From Candidatus Uhrbacteria bacterium (GTDB taxonomy: Bacteria > Patescibacteriota > Patescibacteriia > UBA9934), in contig CALRHV010000007.1 in assembly GCA_943359525.1 (NCBI GenBank), forward strand, positions 1 through 45,548: a stretch of DNA of 45,548 bases, read 5' to 3'. A program made the translations under genes and the position numbers. Numbering within the stretch: the stretch's first letter is position 1; each line of letters starts with the position of its first letter. Under the pieces are notes generated by a model. It made no database searches and was not told the origin of the DNA. It worked only from the letters and a program-made list of their open reading frames with translations. This document shows, piece by piece, positions 9,775 through 19,260 of this stretch.

Positions 9775-9810
9775 TTGCTTTTCGAATTCATTGGGCTTCT
9801 TGTAAATAAA

Positions 9811-9830
9811 ATGTTAAGTCCACTTAACAT
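9811..9830. promoter_or_regulatory. Operator-like near-palindrome, copy 2 (reverse complement of copy 1)
   Basis: ATGTTAAGT-CC-ACTTAACAT. Confidence 0.6.
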
Positions 9831-9971
9831 GTTCGTTTTCGCAAAATGCATACGCTGAGGTCGGCGATGAAACCTTGTCATCGTCACAATCACAACCCAC
9901 TCAAAGATTCACCTTCCGAGGCATAGTCACTCCATTACAACCCCTTCAAAAGATCAGTTCAGACCATTTTT

Positions 9972-10199
9972 ATGCACATCCCATCTTCTCAAAAGAAAAT
10001 GAAATTCATTTCCCGTCTCTATTCCTTCCGTATTCTTGAACCAATTTCGCAAATCGAACTCGCAAAAGAGCTTGGAATAACCCGCCAAACGCTTGCAGTA
10101 ATCGAAAAGGGCACTACGCAACCTTCATTATTCACTGCCTTCCGTATTGCCCAGTATTTCAAAACCACAATCGACGACATGTTCACATTTCGAGTATAA
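9972..10199 (+). CDS. XRE-family helix-turn-helix regulator
   Basis: ISQIELAKELGITRQTLAVIEKGTTQPSLFTAFRIAQYFKTTIDDMFTF. Confidence 0.88.
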   Translation: MHIPSSQKKMKFISRLYSFRILEPISQIELAKELGITRQTLAVIEKGTTQPSLFTAFRIAQYFKTTIDDMFTFRV

Positions 10200-10211
10200 T
10201 TGCTCTATTCT

Positions 10212-12269
10212 ATGCATTCTCGATTTTCTTCTCGCATTTTTCTCGCCGTCGCATCATCCGTATTCATTCCTTCTCTCGCCTTTGCACAAACGCCAAATGA
10301 TCCGCATTACAGCGAACAGTGGTACCTCGACGCGATTCACGCTCCAGCGGCGTGGGATATTACCACGGGATCTTCTTCGATTATCGTCGCGGTGCTCGAT
10401 ACGGGACTTGATCTTACGCATGAAGATATTGCGGAGAATTTGTGGACTAACACAAAGGAGATTGCCGGCAACGGCAAGGACGACGACGCGAACGGCTTTG
10501 TGGACGACGTGCATGGCTGGGATTTTATTGATGACGACAACGACTCTTCTCCAAGTCCGGTGAGCGATTCGCTTCCGGAGGCGGTTTCGCACGGTACTCT
10601 CATCGCCGGTGAGATTGGCGCGGTTGGCAATAATCATCTTGGCGTTTCGGGTGTAAGTTGGTCGGTAAAGATTATGCCGGTTCGAATGTTGGACGATCAG
10701 GGTGGCGGAACCGAATTTGATGCCGCAAATGCTATTCGATACGCGGTGCGGAATGGTGCGAAGGTGATCAATTTGAGTTTTGCGGGAAACGAGGCACACA
10801 CCGCGCTGCAGAACGCGGTAAAAGATGCGTACGCCAAGGATGTTGTGGTGGTTGCAGCAATGGGAAACGATGCACGAGACACTAATACGAACCCGGTGTA
10901 CCCAGCGTGTTTGCGAACCACAGACGACGATTGGGTGATTGGTGTTACGGCAATCACGGCAGAGAATCAAGGAACATCATTTACAAACTACGGCACAATT
11001 TGTGCAGACGTTGCTGCGCCGGGAGCGAATATCTACGGCTTGTCGTACAAGAACACGAGTGAAGGATATCCAGACGCGTACCAGGGTTCCTGGAGCGGCA
11101 CGTCAATGGCATCGCCGCTTGTTGCTGGCGCCGCGGCACTGTTGTTCTCAGAGTATCCAACGCTTTCTGCTGGTGACGTACGAAACATCATCAAGCTTTC
11201 CGTGGATCCGGTGAATATTCGTGGATTTTCTTCTGGTGAACTTGGCGCAGGCCGACTGAACATTGAACGCGCTTTGATCATGGCATCAGCATACGCTCCG
11301 GCTGTTGAGCCATCGGTGACTACCAGCGAGACCTCAACAAAAATCGACGTCGCAACAGGGTCCGATGATATTCTGCGCTATTCTTTCGCGATTTTCGGTG
11401 CGCCGGCAGGCGTTGCTCCAGTGGTTGATGTTCGGCGTGCCGACGGATCGGAATACGCGAAGTTTGCGGCGTATTCAAATAATTTCCGTGGGGGAGTTCG
11501 TGTGGCAACCATCAACAATGACCACGACCAAACGCCAGAAATCGTCACTGGTGCTGGCGAATCCGGCGGTCCGCATATTCGGGTATTCAAAGCATTTGGC
11601 GCGGTTGTTCACGAATTTTTCGCGTACGACAAAGCGTCGAGCCACGGCGTTTCCGTTGCAGTTGGTGACATTAATGACGACGGCGAGGACGACATCGTCA
11701 CAGCGGTTGGCGCAGGCGTGAGCCAAGATGTTGTTGTGTGGAGCGAGAGTGGGACAGAGATCTTCCGATTTCCTGCGTCGGTGTTCCCAACAAGCTCTGT
11801 GCTCTCGGTTTCAACTGCGGACATCGATGCAGACGGCGCCGATGAGGTGACGATCACTGGAATGATCGATGGAATTATCCACGTTGCGGTGTATGACAAC
11901 GACGGAAAATTCCTTGTGAGCTTCGCTCCGTTTCCTACAGCGAAATCAATTAGCGTTTCTGCGGGAGACCGCGATGGTGATGTGATCGACGACATTTTCG
12001 TAAGCAACATGACGTTGGGAAACACGGTGAACGTTGTAACAAAGATCGGCGCCTTGAACGGGGTTTTTACTCTTCAGGATCAGTTGCCTTCCGGCAATTC
12101 CACAATTGGCGTCGATCTCGATCTTGATGGCCGAGATGATATGATGGCGTTGGAAAGCGTGGATGCTGGTTTGGTGACGCTCATGTCGTCGGACGGAAAA
12201 ACGGTTTTTGGATCATGGCGGGCACCAACATTTGGCACAACCCTTGGTGCGTTCTTTACGGGCTGGTAA
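10212..12269 (+). CDS. Secreted S8 (subtilisin-like) serine peptidase with FG-GAP/VCBS-like repeats
   Basis: Signal peptide; VAVLDTGLDLTHEDI (Asp), SHGTLIAGEIGA (His), GTSMASPLVAGAAALL (Ser); C-term GDINDDGEDDIV-type repeats. Confidence 0.93.
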   Translation: MHSRFSSRIFLAVASSVFIPSLAFAQTPNDPHYSEQWYLDAIHAPAAWDITTGSSSIIVAVLDTGLDLTHEDIAENLWTNTKEIAGNGKDDDANGFVDDVHGWDFIDDDNDSSPSPVSDSLPEAVSHGTLIAGEIGAVGNNHLGVSGVSWSVKIMPVRMLDDQGGGTEFDAANAIRYAVRNGAKVINLSFAGNEAHTALQNAVKDAYAKDVVVVAAMGNDARDTNTNPVYPACLRTTDDDWVIGVTAITAENQGTSFTNYGTICADVAAPGANIYGLSYKNTSEGYPDAYQGSWSGTSMASPLVAGAAALLFSEYPTLSAGDVRNIIKLSVDPVNIRGFSSGELGAGRLNIERALIMASAYAPAVEPSVTTSETSTKIDVATGSDDILRYSFAIFGAPAGVAPVVDVRRADGSEYAKFAAYSNNFRGGVRVATINNDHDQTPEIVTGAGESGGPHIRVFKAFGAVVHEFFAYDKASSHGVSVAVGDINDDGEDDIVTAVGAGVSQDVVVWSESGTEIFRFPASVFPTSSVLSVSTADIDADGADEVTITGMIDGIIHVAVYDNDGKFLVSFAPFPTAKSISVSAGDRDGDVIDDIFVSNMTLGNTVNVVTKIGALNGVFTLQDQLPSGNSTIGVDLDLDGRDDMMALESVDAGLVTLMSSDGKTVFGSWRAPTFGTTLGAFFTGW

Positions 12270-12278
12270 TTCACATCT

Positions 12279-13289
12279 ATGTCTCTAGAACAAAAAACGG
12301 CAGTCGTCACGGGAGGCGCGGGATTCATTGGATCGTTTCTTTGCGAGGCCCTGCTCCGTGAAGGAAATCGAGTGATTTGTATCGATAACTTTTCCACTGG
12401 TCATGTACGCAACATTGAAGGGCTTCTGCGAAATCCTGACTTCCAGTTCCTACGTATCGATGTCAACGACGCGTTTGACCTTGGATCCTTTCCGGAATTG
12501 GAGCCGTTTAAAGTGAAATTCATTGGCGTTCACGAGGTGTATCACCTTGCAATGCCAACTATTTCGAAAGGGTTTGAAGAGTTCCGCATTCCAACATTGC
12601 TCACCAACAGTGTGGGCACACGAAACATGCTCGACGTTGCTGTAAAATATAAGGCGAAATTCTTACTTGCGTCGAGTGCGGTGATTTACGGAAATCGTAT
12701 TCCCGAGAAAAAGCTTTTTGACGAGGAACATCTTGGCATCGTCAACCATCTCACACCACGTGCTCCATACAATGAGGGAAAGCGATTCGCGGAAACCATG
12801 GTGACGACGTATGCGAGTGTGCATCATTTGGACGCCAAGATTGCGCGCATCTTCCGAACCTTTGGGCCACGAATGCCGTTGTTCCAGGGCCACCAAATTT
12901 CAGATTTTGTGCTTTCGGCGCTCGATAATAAACCGCTTGCGATTTCTGGCGACGAATCGACGACGACGGCGCTCGTGTATGTTTCTGATGTTGTTGATGC
13001 GCTTATCCGATTAATGCGTGCCGAGCCAAGCGTGGGTCCGGTGAATGTGGGAAGCGATGTTGAATTGCCAATGCGCGACGTTGCAGCGTCTATCATCAAA
13101 CTTGCTGAAAGCACATCGGAGATTGTGTATGAGGCTGCACCTCCGTTTTTAACGCAGATGGGTTTGCCGGATTTAACGAAGGCCCGAAATCAGCTGAGCT
13201 GGATTCCGTTGGTGCGTTTGGACGATGGTTTGGCCAAAACCATTGATTACGTGCGTGCAAACAAGCTTCTCTTGACCAACGGCGCGTAG
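12279..13289 (+). CDS. NAD-dependent epimerase/dehydratase (UDP-glucuronate decarboxylase-like)
   Basis: VVTGGAGFIGSFLCEALL; APYNEGKRFAETM (YxxxK); SDR extended fold. Confidence 0.9.
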   Translation: MSLEQKTAVVTGGAGFIGSFLCEALLREGNRVICIDNFSTGHVRNIEGLLRNPDFQFLRIDVNDAFDLGSFPELEPFKVKFIGVHEVYHLAMPTISKGFEEFRIPTLLTNSVGTRNMLDVAVKYKAKFLLASSAVIYGNRIPEKKLFDEEHLGIVNHLTPRAPYNEGKRFAETMVTTYASVHHLDAKIARIFRTFGPRMPLFQGHQISDFVLSALDNKPLAISGDESTTTALVYVSDVVDALIRLMRAEPSVGPVNVGSDVELPMRDVAASIIKLAESTSEIVYEAAPPFLTQMGLPDLTKARNQLSWIPLVRLDDGLAKTIDYVRANKLLLTNGA

Positions 13290-13308
13290 CTCGCCACACT
13301 TGAGGTGT

Positions 13309-13989
13309 ATGAAGATTGTTGCGGTTATTCCAGCATATAATAAAGGAAAAGCACTTACAGAATCTGCTATCGCCGACGCGGCAGGGTTTGTGGACGCTGT
13401 GGTAATGATTGACGACGGATCGACGGACGACACTTCTTCCATTCCTTCGACGGATCGCGTTATTGTGCTTCGTCATATTCTCAACCGCGGACAAGGTGCT
13501 GCACTGCAAACCGGAGCCGATTTTGCTCTCCACCATCTTGGTGCAGACGTTATTGTTCACTTTGACGCCGACGGCCAAATGCGTGGTGATGAAATTCTAA
13601 TGATGACGAAGCCAATCGTTGATGGTGATGCAGATGTTGTGCTCGGCTCTCGATTCCTTGGCGCGCCAGCCAAAGATATGCCGATGATTCGCAAGGTTCT
13701 CGTGCGTCTTGGTACGCTGTTCACCGTGGCGTTGTCTGGCATTCGTGTTACCGATACACACAATGGATTTCGGGCACTTTCTCGTCATGCGGCATCGTCG
13801 ATGCGCATTACTATTGACCGAATGGCGCACGCGTCGGAAATTCTCGACTTGGTGAAGACGAAGCGTTTGCGATACGTTGAACGACCGGTGACGATTTCGT
13901 ATTCTGCGGAGACGTTGCAGAAGGGGCAGTCTACCATAAAGGCGCTGATGACAATCAAAGATATTCTCAAGAAAAAAGTTGTTGGCTAA
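13309..13989 (+). CDS. GT2 glycosyltransferase (dolichol-phosphate mannosyltransferase-like)
   Basis: MKIVAVIPAYNKGKAL...VVMIDDGSTDDT...VHFDADGQM...GSRFLG. Confidence 0.92.
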   Translation: MKIVAVIPAYNKGKALTESAIADAAGFVDAVVMIDDGSTDDTSSIPSTDRVIVLRHILNRGQGAALQTGADFALHHLGADVIVHFDADGQMRGDEILMMTKPIVDGDADVVLGSRFLGAPAKDMPMIRKVLVRLGTLFTVALSGIRVTDTHNGFRALSRHAASSMRITIDRMAHASEILDLVKTKRLRYVERPVTISYSAETLQKGQSTIKALMTIKDILKKKVVG

Positions 13990-13991
13990 AT

Positions 13992-14330
13992 ATGATGTTT
14001 CAACTCTTTCTCATTGCATTTTCTGCGTACGCCATTGCACGATCGCTCAAACAATACTCGCGCAAGCAAGTGTCGAAATACTGGGTTGTGGTGTGGTCGG
14101 TGTTGTGGGTCATCGTCATTGGCGTGGCATTGATGCCGCAGGCAACGGATCGCATTGCCGCATTTGCTGGCGTTGGTCGTGGAGCCGATCTTTTGGTGTA
14201 TCTTGCGGTGACATTTTTGCTCTACGCTGTGTTGCGCTTAATGGTGCGTCAGCAGAAAATGAGTGAAGAAATTACTGCACTTGTTCGCACAATCGCAGTC
14301 GATCACCCAAAACATCATGATCGATCATAA
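13992..14330 (+). CDS. DUF2304 membrane protein
   Basis: ~110 aa, three TMs, GRGADLLVYLAVTFLLYAVLRL, adjacent to GT2. Confidence 0.82.
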   Translation: MMFQLFLIAFSAYAIARSLKQYSRKQVSKYWVVVWSVLWVIVIGVALMPQATDRIAAFAGVGRGADLLVYLAVTFLLYAVLRLMVRQQKMSEEITALVRTIAVDHPKHHDRS

Positions 14331-14343
14331 TGTGGATGTGTCA

Positions 14344-15453
14344 ATGCGGATCGCGATTGTTACTCCAGTCTATCCGCCATATCGCGGCGGCATTGGTACA
14401 GTTGCAGATCATGATGCGCGATGTCTTCGCGCGCTCGGAGCAACGGTTGATGTGTTTACACCGGCACACAACGTTCTTTCAAAAGCCGAAGCGGGAGTTG
14501 CTCGCTTACAACCTTTTTACGCTTGGGGGAACGGCGCCGTGTTGCTGACCCTCATTTCGAAACTTCGCGGGTACGACGTTGTTCATTTGCACTATCCTTT
14601 TTTTGGCAGCGACGTTCTTGCGGCATTTGCGGCGAAGCTTTGGAATATTCCACTCGTTGTCACATATCACATGAAACCGAGGGCATCGGGAATTCTTGGA
14701 CTTACGTTCCGAACGTATCGATTCGTTCTTGAGCCATTCATTTTCCGGTCAGCACGATTGTTGCTGGTGAGCTCGAAGGAATACGCGCAAGAACACGGCG
14801 TTCACCATAGGAACATGGAGGCATTGCCATTTGGTATTGATACTGAGCGTTTTATTCCTGGCGATCGTTTCGCTGCTCGCCGATCGTTCGGCCTGCACGA
14901 AGACGTTCCGACGATTCTCTTTGTTGGCGGGCTTGATCGCGCACATTACTTTAAAGGAGTCGATGTGCTCCTTTCTGCGTGCGCGGCCATGACGACATCG
15001 TGGCAGCTGTTGATTGTCGGCGACGGGAACAATCGAAGATCATTCGAGAAGCTTGCAGCCGATCTTGGAATCACCGATCGCGTTCACTTTGCGGGATCGG
15101 TTCTATTCGAAGATTTACCAAGAGCGTATCAGTCCGCTGATGTGCACGTGTTGTCATCCATCGATCGTTCAGAAGCATTTGGGCTCGTCACGCTCGAGGC
15201 GATGTCAAGCGGCGTGCCAAGTATTGTTTCTGATCTGCCCGGCGTCCGGTCGTTGATTGTTCCCAACGAGACAGGAATGTGTGTTCCGCCAACAGATTCG
15301 GTGTCGTTGGCAGCGGCACTCGACCGATTCTGCGGAGATGAAGATTTCGCTAGGCATTGCGGAGAACGCGCGAGAATCCGTGCCTGTACACTGTATGATG
15401 AGAGAATTCTTGCGAAGCGGCTCGTTGAGGTATACAACACATGCATCGTATGA
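14344..15453 (+). CDS. GT4 glycosyltransferase
   Basis: MRIAIVTPVYPPYRGGIGTVADHDARCLRALGATVDVFTP; SEAFGLVTLEAMSSGVPSIVSDLPG. Confidence 0.92.
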   Translation: MRIAIVTPVYPPYRGGIGTVADHDARCLRALGATVDVFTPAHNVLSKAEAGVARLQPFYAWGNGAVLLTLISKLRGYDVVHLHYPFFGSDVLAAFAAKLWNIPLVVTYHMKPRASGILGLTFRTYRFVLEPFIFRSARLLLVSSKEYAQEHGVHHRNMEALPFGIDTERFIPGDRFAARRSFGLHEDVPTILFVGGLDRAHYFKGVDVLLSACAAMTTSWQLLIVGDGNNRRSFEKLAADLGITDRVHFAGSVLFEDLPRAYQSADVHVLSSIDRSEAFGLVTLEAMSSGVPSIVSDLPGVRSLIVPNETGMCVPPTDSVSLAAALDRFCGDEDFARHCGERARIRACTLYDERILAKRLVEVYNTCIV

Positions 15454-16664
15454 AGATTGGAATTATCACAAATCTCTATCCACCACATGCTCGCGGTGGT
15501 GCTGAAAACGTTATTGTTCGAACGGTTGAACAGTTGTTGGGAATGGGGCACGACATTTTTATTATTACCGGTCAGCCAAAAAACAAGGGTTCCGGAATTT
15601 CACTGACGAAGACGAGCATTGAACGTGTGTATCGATTCTTTCCGAAGAATATATATTTCACCATCAACGACTACAAATACGCGTGGCCCGTTCGTTTGCT
15701 CTGGCATATTATTGACGCATTTTCGTTTAGTGGAAGTTCTGCGGTGTCGTCTATTCTTGCGGACGAAAAACCAGATGTCGTCGTGACGCACAATGTGAAA
15801 GGCATTGGTTTGCGTATTCCCGGAGCAATTCAAGCGATGCACATTCCTCATGTACATATCCTGCATGATCTGCAGTTGGTCGTTCCTTCTGGACTTCGGA
15901 TGTTTGGACAGGAAAAAGAGCTGTGGTATTCCAAGCCTGGATACATCATCTACCGCGCGATCTGCCGAGCACGACTTGGCAAGCCATCGCTCGTGGTTTC
16001 GCCTTCGCAATTTCTTATTGATGAGCATAAGAAGGTTGGATATTTTAAGGACACCGATGTTCGGTGCGTTCCAAACCCTTCGCCGAAACCTTCCGATGTT
16101 CTTCGTGATCCGTATCGGAGCGGTCCACTGCGGTTGCTCTTTATTGGGCAGTTGGGCTATCACAAGGGCCTTTCGTTTTTACTCGACGCATTTTCGAAGT
16201 ACGAAGGCGACGCGCGCCTGCACATTGTTGGTGGTGGTCCGTTACGGGCGTTGGTCGAGGAGCGTGTGCAACACGATAAGCGTATTGTGTATTTGGGGTA
16301 TACGCCACAGGAGGAGGTTATGAAATGTATTGCGGCGGTTGATGCAGTGGTGGTTCCAAGCTTGTGTTACGAAAACTCTCCAACGGTGATTTACGAAGCG
16401 CTGTCGGCGGGCATTCCGTTGATCGCGTCGAGAATCGGTGGTGTTGACGAGCTCATTCAAGACGGAAAAACGGGCATGCTTTTTACGCCCGGTGACGAGA
16501 CGGATGTGTTGCGAGCTATTCGAGCGATGGATGCCGAGAAGGATGCATTTGTTACTCGTGGTGAGGTCATGCGAGAAAGTGTCGCGCCATATTCTCTTGC
16601 AAAATACGCAGAACGATTTGTTGAGTTGCTCACCGAGGCTATTGCGCGCTCGCTTCGCTCCTAA
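15450..16664 (+). CDS. GT4 glycosyltransferase
   Basis: MKIGIITNLYPPHARGGAENVIVRTVEQL; ENSPTVIYEALSAGIPLIASRIGGVDE. Confidence 0.92.
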   Translation: MKIGIITNLYPPHARGGAENVIVRTVEQLLGMGHDIFIITGQPKNKGSGISLTKTSIERVYRFFPKNIYFTINDYKYAWPVRLLWHIIDAFSFSGSSAVSSILADEKPDVVVTHNVKGIGLRIPGAIQAMHIPHVHILHDLQLVVPSGLRMFGQEKELWYSKPGYIIYRAICRARLGKPSLVVSPSQFLIDEHKKVGYFKDTDVRCVPNPSPKPSDVLRDPYRSGPLRLLFIGQLGYHKGLSFLLDAFSKYEGDARLHIVGGGPLRALVEERVQHDKRIVYLGYTPQEEVMKCIAAVDAVVVPSLCYENSPTVIYEALSAGIPLIASRIGGVDELIQDGKTGMLFTPGDETDVLRAIRAMDAEKDAFVTRGEVMRESVAPYSLAKYAERFVELLTEAIARSLRS

Positions 16665-18645
16665 AAATAAATATTGTTGTTTCCCCGCCATCAACAGCAA
16701 ACCAGTTATCGGTTTGCTGTTTTGCGTTTTCAATAATTGCATTGCTTTTCCACCAATAATCACTGACGACAAAATATGCCTTTGAAACGCCTGCGAGATT
16801 CATTGCTGTGAGCGCGGTTTCTTTTGTTGGTGCGGTGTCGACCATGGAGAGATACGACTGATACAGCGCGCCACCGGTTGGAATAGGGTAGTAAAAAATA
16901 TCTGTGTGGTAGTACTTTCGGAATCCAAATTCTTGAAGAGCAGCTGCAGCCGTTGCCTGATTCGATAGCACAATGTAGTCCGCATGTTCTGCCTCGCGTT
17001 GGTGAATTGCGTACACGGTGTCAAAATCTGCCTGGCTCACGTTGAATGCCGCTGATCGTACATACCCATCGTGGCGCGGATACAGGCCGTAGACTGCTGC
17101 TGAACTCACAATGAAGAGCACGACGAACGCGGCCGCAGAGTGAGATTGTGAAGATCGTGCAACACGATCGGCGATTGTTCGAAGTGCTTCATCGGCAATC
17201 GGCAACGCAAAGAGTGTTGCGATGAGAAGTAAGCGGAGCGCGAAATCCTGCCGTTCATAATCGATGAGATACGAAAAGTCGATTCCAAGGGAAACGATTG
17301 CGAAGGAAATGAAGAGTGCGAGCGTCATGATCCCCGCATCATTCGCGGACGCGATTCGAGATCGATACCGCAGGACGATCCCGACAACAGCCAGAATAAG
17401 AATGATGGACGAGATGTTGCCGATGATGAGATACAGCGCATCAAGCCAGGTATTTCCTTGCGAAAAGAAGAATCCGGTGAGGGGAAGCTCGTTGAGTTTC
17501 CAGAGGTGATCGAAAGAGAAGCTCATCGGCGCTTTGCGTATCATTGCTTGCGCCGCAAACATCAACGGCAATGCAACTGCGCCGCCAACGGCGAGAAGTG
17601 ATCGGGCGATCGTTTTCATTGGAGACTGATCCCAGACACGCGTCGCACAAAATGCCACAAAGAAACACGCTGGAACTCCGGCAATTGGGTGAGTGATGAG
17701 CGCGGCAATTGCGAAGATGGATGGCGCGATGAGATCGCGATAGCGCTGAATCGATTTCGGGATCGTTACGATCGTCAGGATCGTAAACACATATGCGAGT
17801 GATTGTGGCGTTGTCGTTACAAAATTACTCAGGGCGATGAGAAGGATTGCGATTCCTGTTGGCAATCGTCGTGCCGCAATTGTGAGTGTGATTGCTGCGA
17901 TGAGTGGAACGAGAAAGGCGTCGATTACTGCAATCGGGATTCCTCCAAGAATGTTCCCGAACAGTTCGATTGCGTATTCTCCAATGTAATACAGTGGCTT
18001 TGGGGCGATTGTTCCGTGCTCTGCAATGTGAGCGATGGTTGCTCGGTGGAGGAACGGATCGAATCCGTAGCCAAGAGGGAAAAGGACGGTCGCCGATGCA
18101 AAAATCGAGAAGAGCGTTGCAAAGAGCGCGAGGGATCCGAGGAGTTTCGATCCGCGATGGAGGAGTACAAGGCTTGCGACGAGTGCGATTGCTGGAGCAA
18201 TGATTGAGATCGGCGAAAGAACAAGCCATGGTGACCGCACAGCGTCGGTGATTGGAGTAGAAAGAATCGCCTGCCACCAGGCCACAATCGAAACGATCGC
18301 GATGAGAAGGAGCGCGACGGTCTGACCTCGGTTTGCTCCGAAGATCGTTTGGGGGAGGCTCGGTTCAGTGCGCGATCGCCATCCTCGCGTCGCGAATACA
18401 ATCCCACCGATCATGACGGCTGCGGCAATGCTGAGCGTGAGGACATGTACTGATGTGAGATAAAACACCACGGTGCCTCCAATCGAGAAGCAGGCCGTCG
18501 CGAGAAGAGCGCCAATAGCAGTGGCGATTCCGCGGGTTTCGGCGGGGAAGAGCGTTGCGCCAATTCGGCGCCCGAGCACCGTCAAAATGCCGAAAATGAG
18601 AACGAAGCTCAAGAAAATGACAGCCATAGCGTATACTGTGATCAA
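16639..18645 (-). CDS. Polytopic membrane protein (GT39/oligosaccharyltransferase-like topology)
   Basis: 668 aa with many TM helices and a soluble C-terminus; family not certain. Confidence 0.65.
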   Translation of the reverse strand: MITVYAMAVIFLSFVLIFGILTVLGRRIGATLFPAETRGIATAIGALLATACFSIGGTVVFYLTSVHVLTLSIAAAVMIGGIVFATRGWRSRTEPSLPQTIFGANRGQTVALLLIAIVSIVAWWQAILSTPITDAVRSPWLVLSPISIIAPAIALVASLVLLHRGSKLLGSLALFATLFSIFASATVLFPLGYGFDPFLHRATIAHIAEHGTIAPKPLYYIGEYAIELFGNILGGIPIAVIDAFLVPLIAAITLTIAARRLPTGIAILLIALSNFVTTTPQSLAYVFTILTIVTIPKSIQRYRDLIAPSIFAIAALITHPIAGVPACFFVAFCATRVWDQSPMKTIARSLLAVGGAVALPLMFAAQAMIRKAPMSFSFDHLWKLNELPLTGFFFSQGNTWLDALYLIIGNISSIILILAVVGIVLRYRSRIASANDAGIMTLALFISFAIVSLGIDFSYLIDYERQDFALRLLLIATLFALPIADEALRTIADRVARSSQSHSAAAFVVLFIVSSAAVYGLYPRHDGYVRSAAFNVSQADFDTVYAIHQREAEHADYIVLSNQATAAAALQEFGFRKYYHTDIFYYPIPTGGALYQSYLSMVDTAPTKETALTAMNLAGVSKAYFVVSDYWWKSNAIIENAKQQTDNWFAVDGGETTIFIFRSEASAQ

Positions 18646-18675
18646 TTGATTTTAATGGTACACGTGAATTGATCT

Positions 18676-19257
18676 ATGTCCCAGCGCGGCTTCGCAAAAC
18701 TCTATCCACACGATTACGTCATGAAGTATACGTTCGTGCCGTTGGTGCCCAGGTTCGTTCAGCCGAATCACATCACATTGTTCCGCATGGTTCTCACGCC
18801 GTTTGTGGTGTGGATTCTTGTGCTCGGCGACTATCGTCTTGGAATTCCGTTGTTTATTCTTGCGGCGTTCACTGACGTTCTTGATGGATCGGTTGCGCGT
18901 ATTCGGCGGCAAATCACACCGTGGGGCATTTTTTTTGATCCTATTGCAGACAAACTTCTCGTTGGCAGTGTTGCGTTGACGGTGGCACTAAAGTATTTTC
19001 ACCCGATTTTGGTATTTGTTGCCATTGGTCTTGATCTGTTGCCGGCGATGGTTTTTTTATCGAGGAAAAATCCCGGGAATCAGATGATGACGGCAAATGT
19101 GTGGGGAAAGGCGAAGATGTTTATGCAGTTTGTTGCACTCACGATGCTGTTGATTGGTATTTTTTATGGGTCTGATACGTGGATTGTGGGCGGAGAGTTT
19201 GTACTTGGAGCCTCGCTCCTGTTTGCCATAATCGCCGCAGTCACGTATTCCTTATAG
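18676..19257 (+). CDS. CDP-alcohol phosphatidyltransferase
   Basis: DVLDGSVARIRRQITPWGIFFDPIADK matches DGxxAR(x8)GxxxDxxxD. Confidence 0.92.
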   Translation: MSQRGFAKLYPHDYVMKYTFVPLVPRFVQPNHITLFRMVLTPFVVWILVLGDYRLGIPLFILAAFTDVLDGSVARIRRQITPWGIFFDPIADKLLVGSVALTVALKYFHPILVFVAIGLDLLPAMVFLSRKNPGNQMMTANVWGKAKMFMQFVALTMLLIGIFYGSDTWIVGGEFVLGASLLFAIIAAVTYSL

Positions 19258-19260
19258 CGT

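Larger units (their letters stand above)
9678..9905. mobile_element. Putative MITE-like element with 13-bp TIRs and 5-bp flanking direct repeat
   Basis: TIRs TTTGAGTGGGTTG (9678-9690) and CAACCCACTCAAA (9893-9905), flanked by GATTC at 9673-9677 and 9906-9910. Confidence 0.6.

Noticed and set aside
16639-16664. 26-bp overlap of convergent GT4 and membrane-protein genes
   Set aside because: Convergent overlaps of this size are common in compact genomes.
18640-18674. GATCAATT/AATTGATC inverted repeat in the divergent promoter region
   Set aside because: Short, AT-rich and plausible by chance; no regulator linked.
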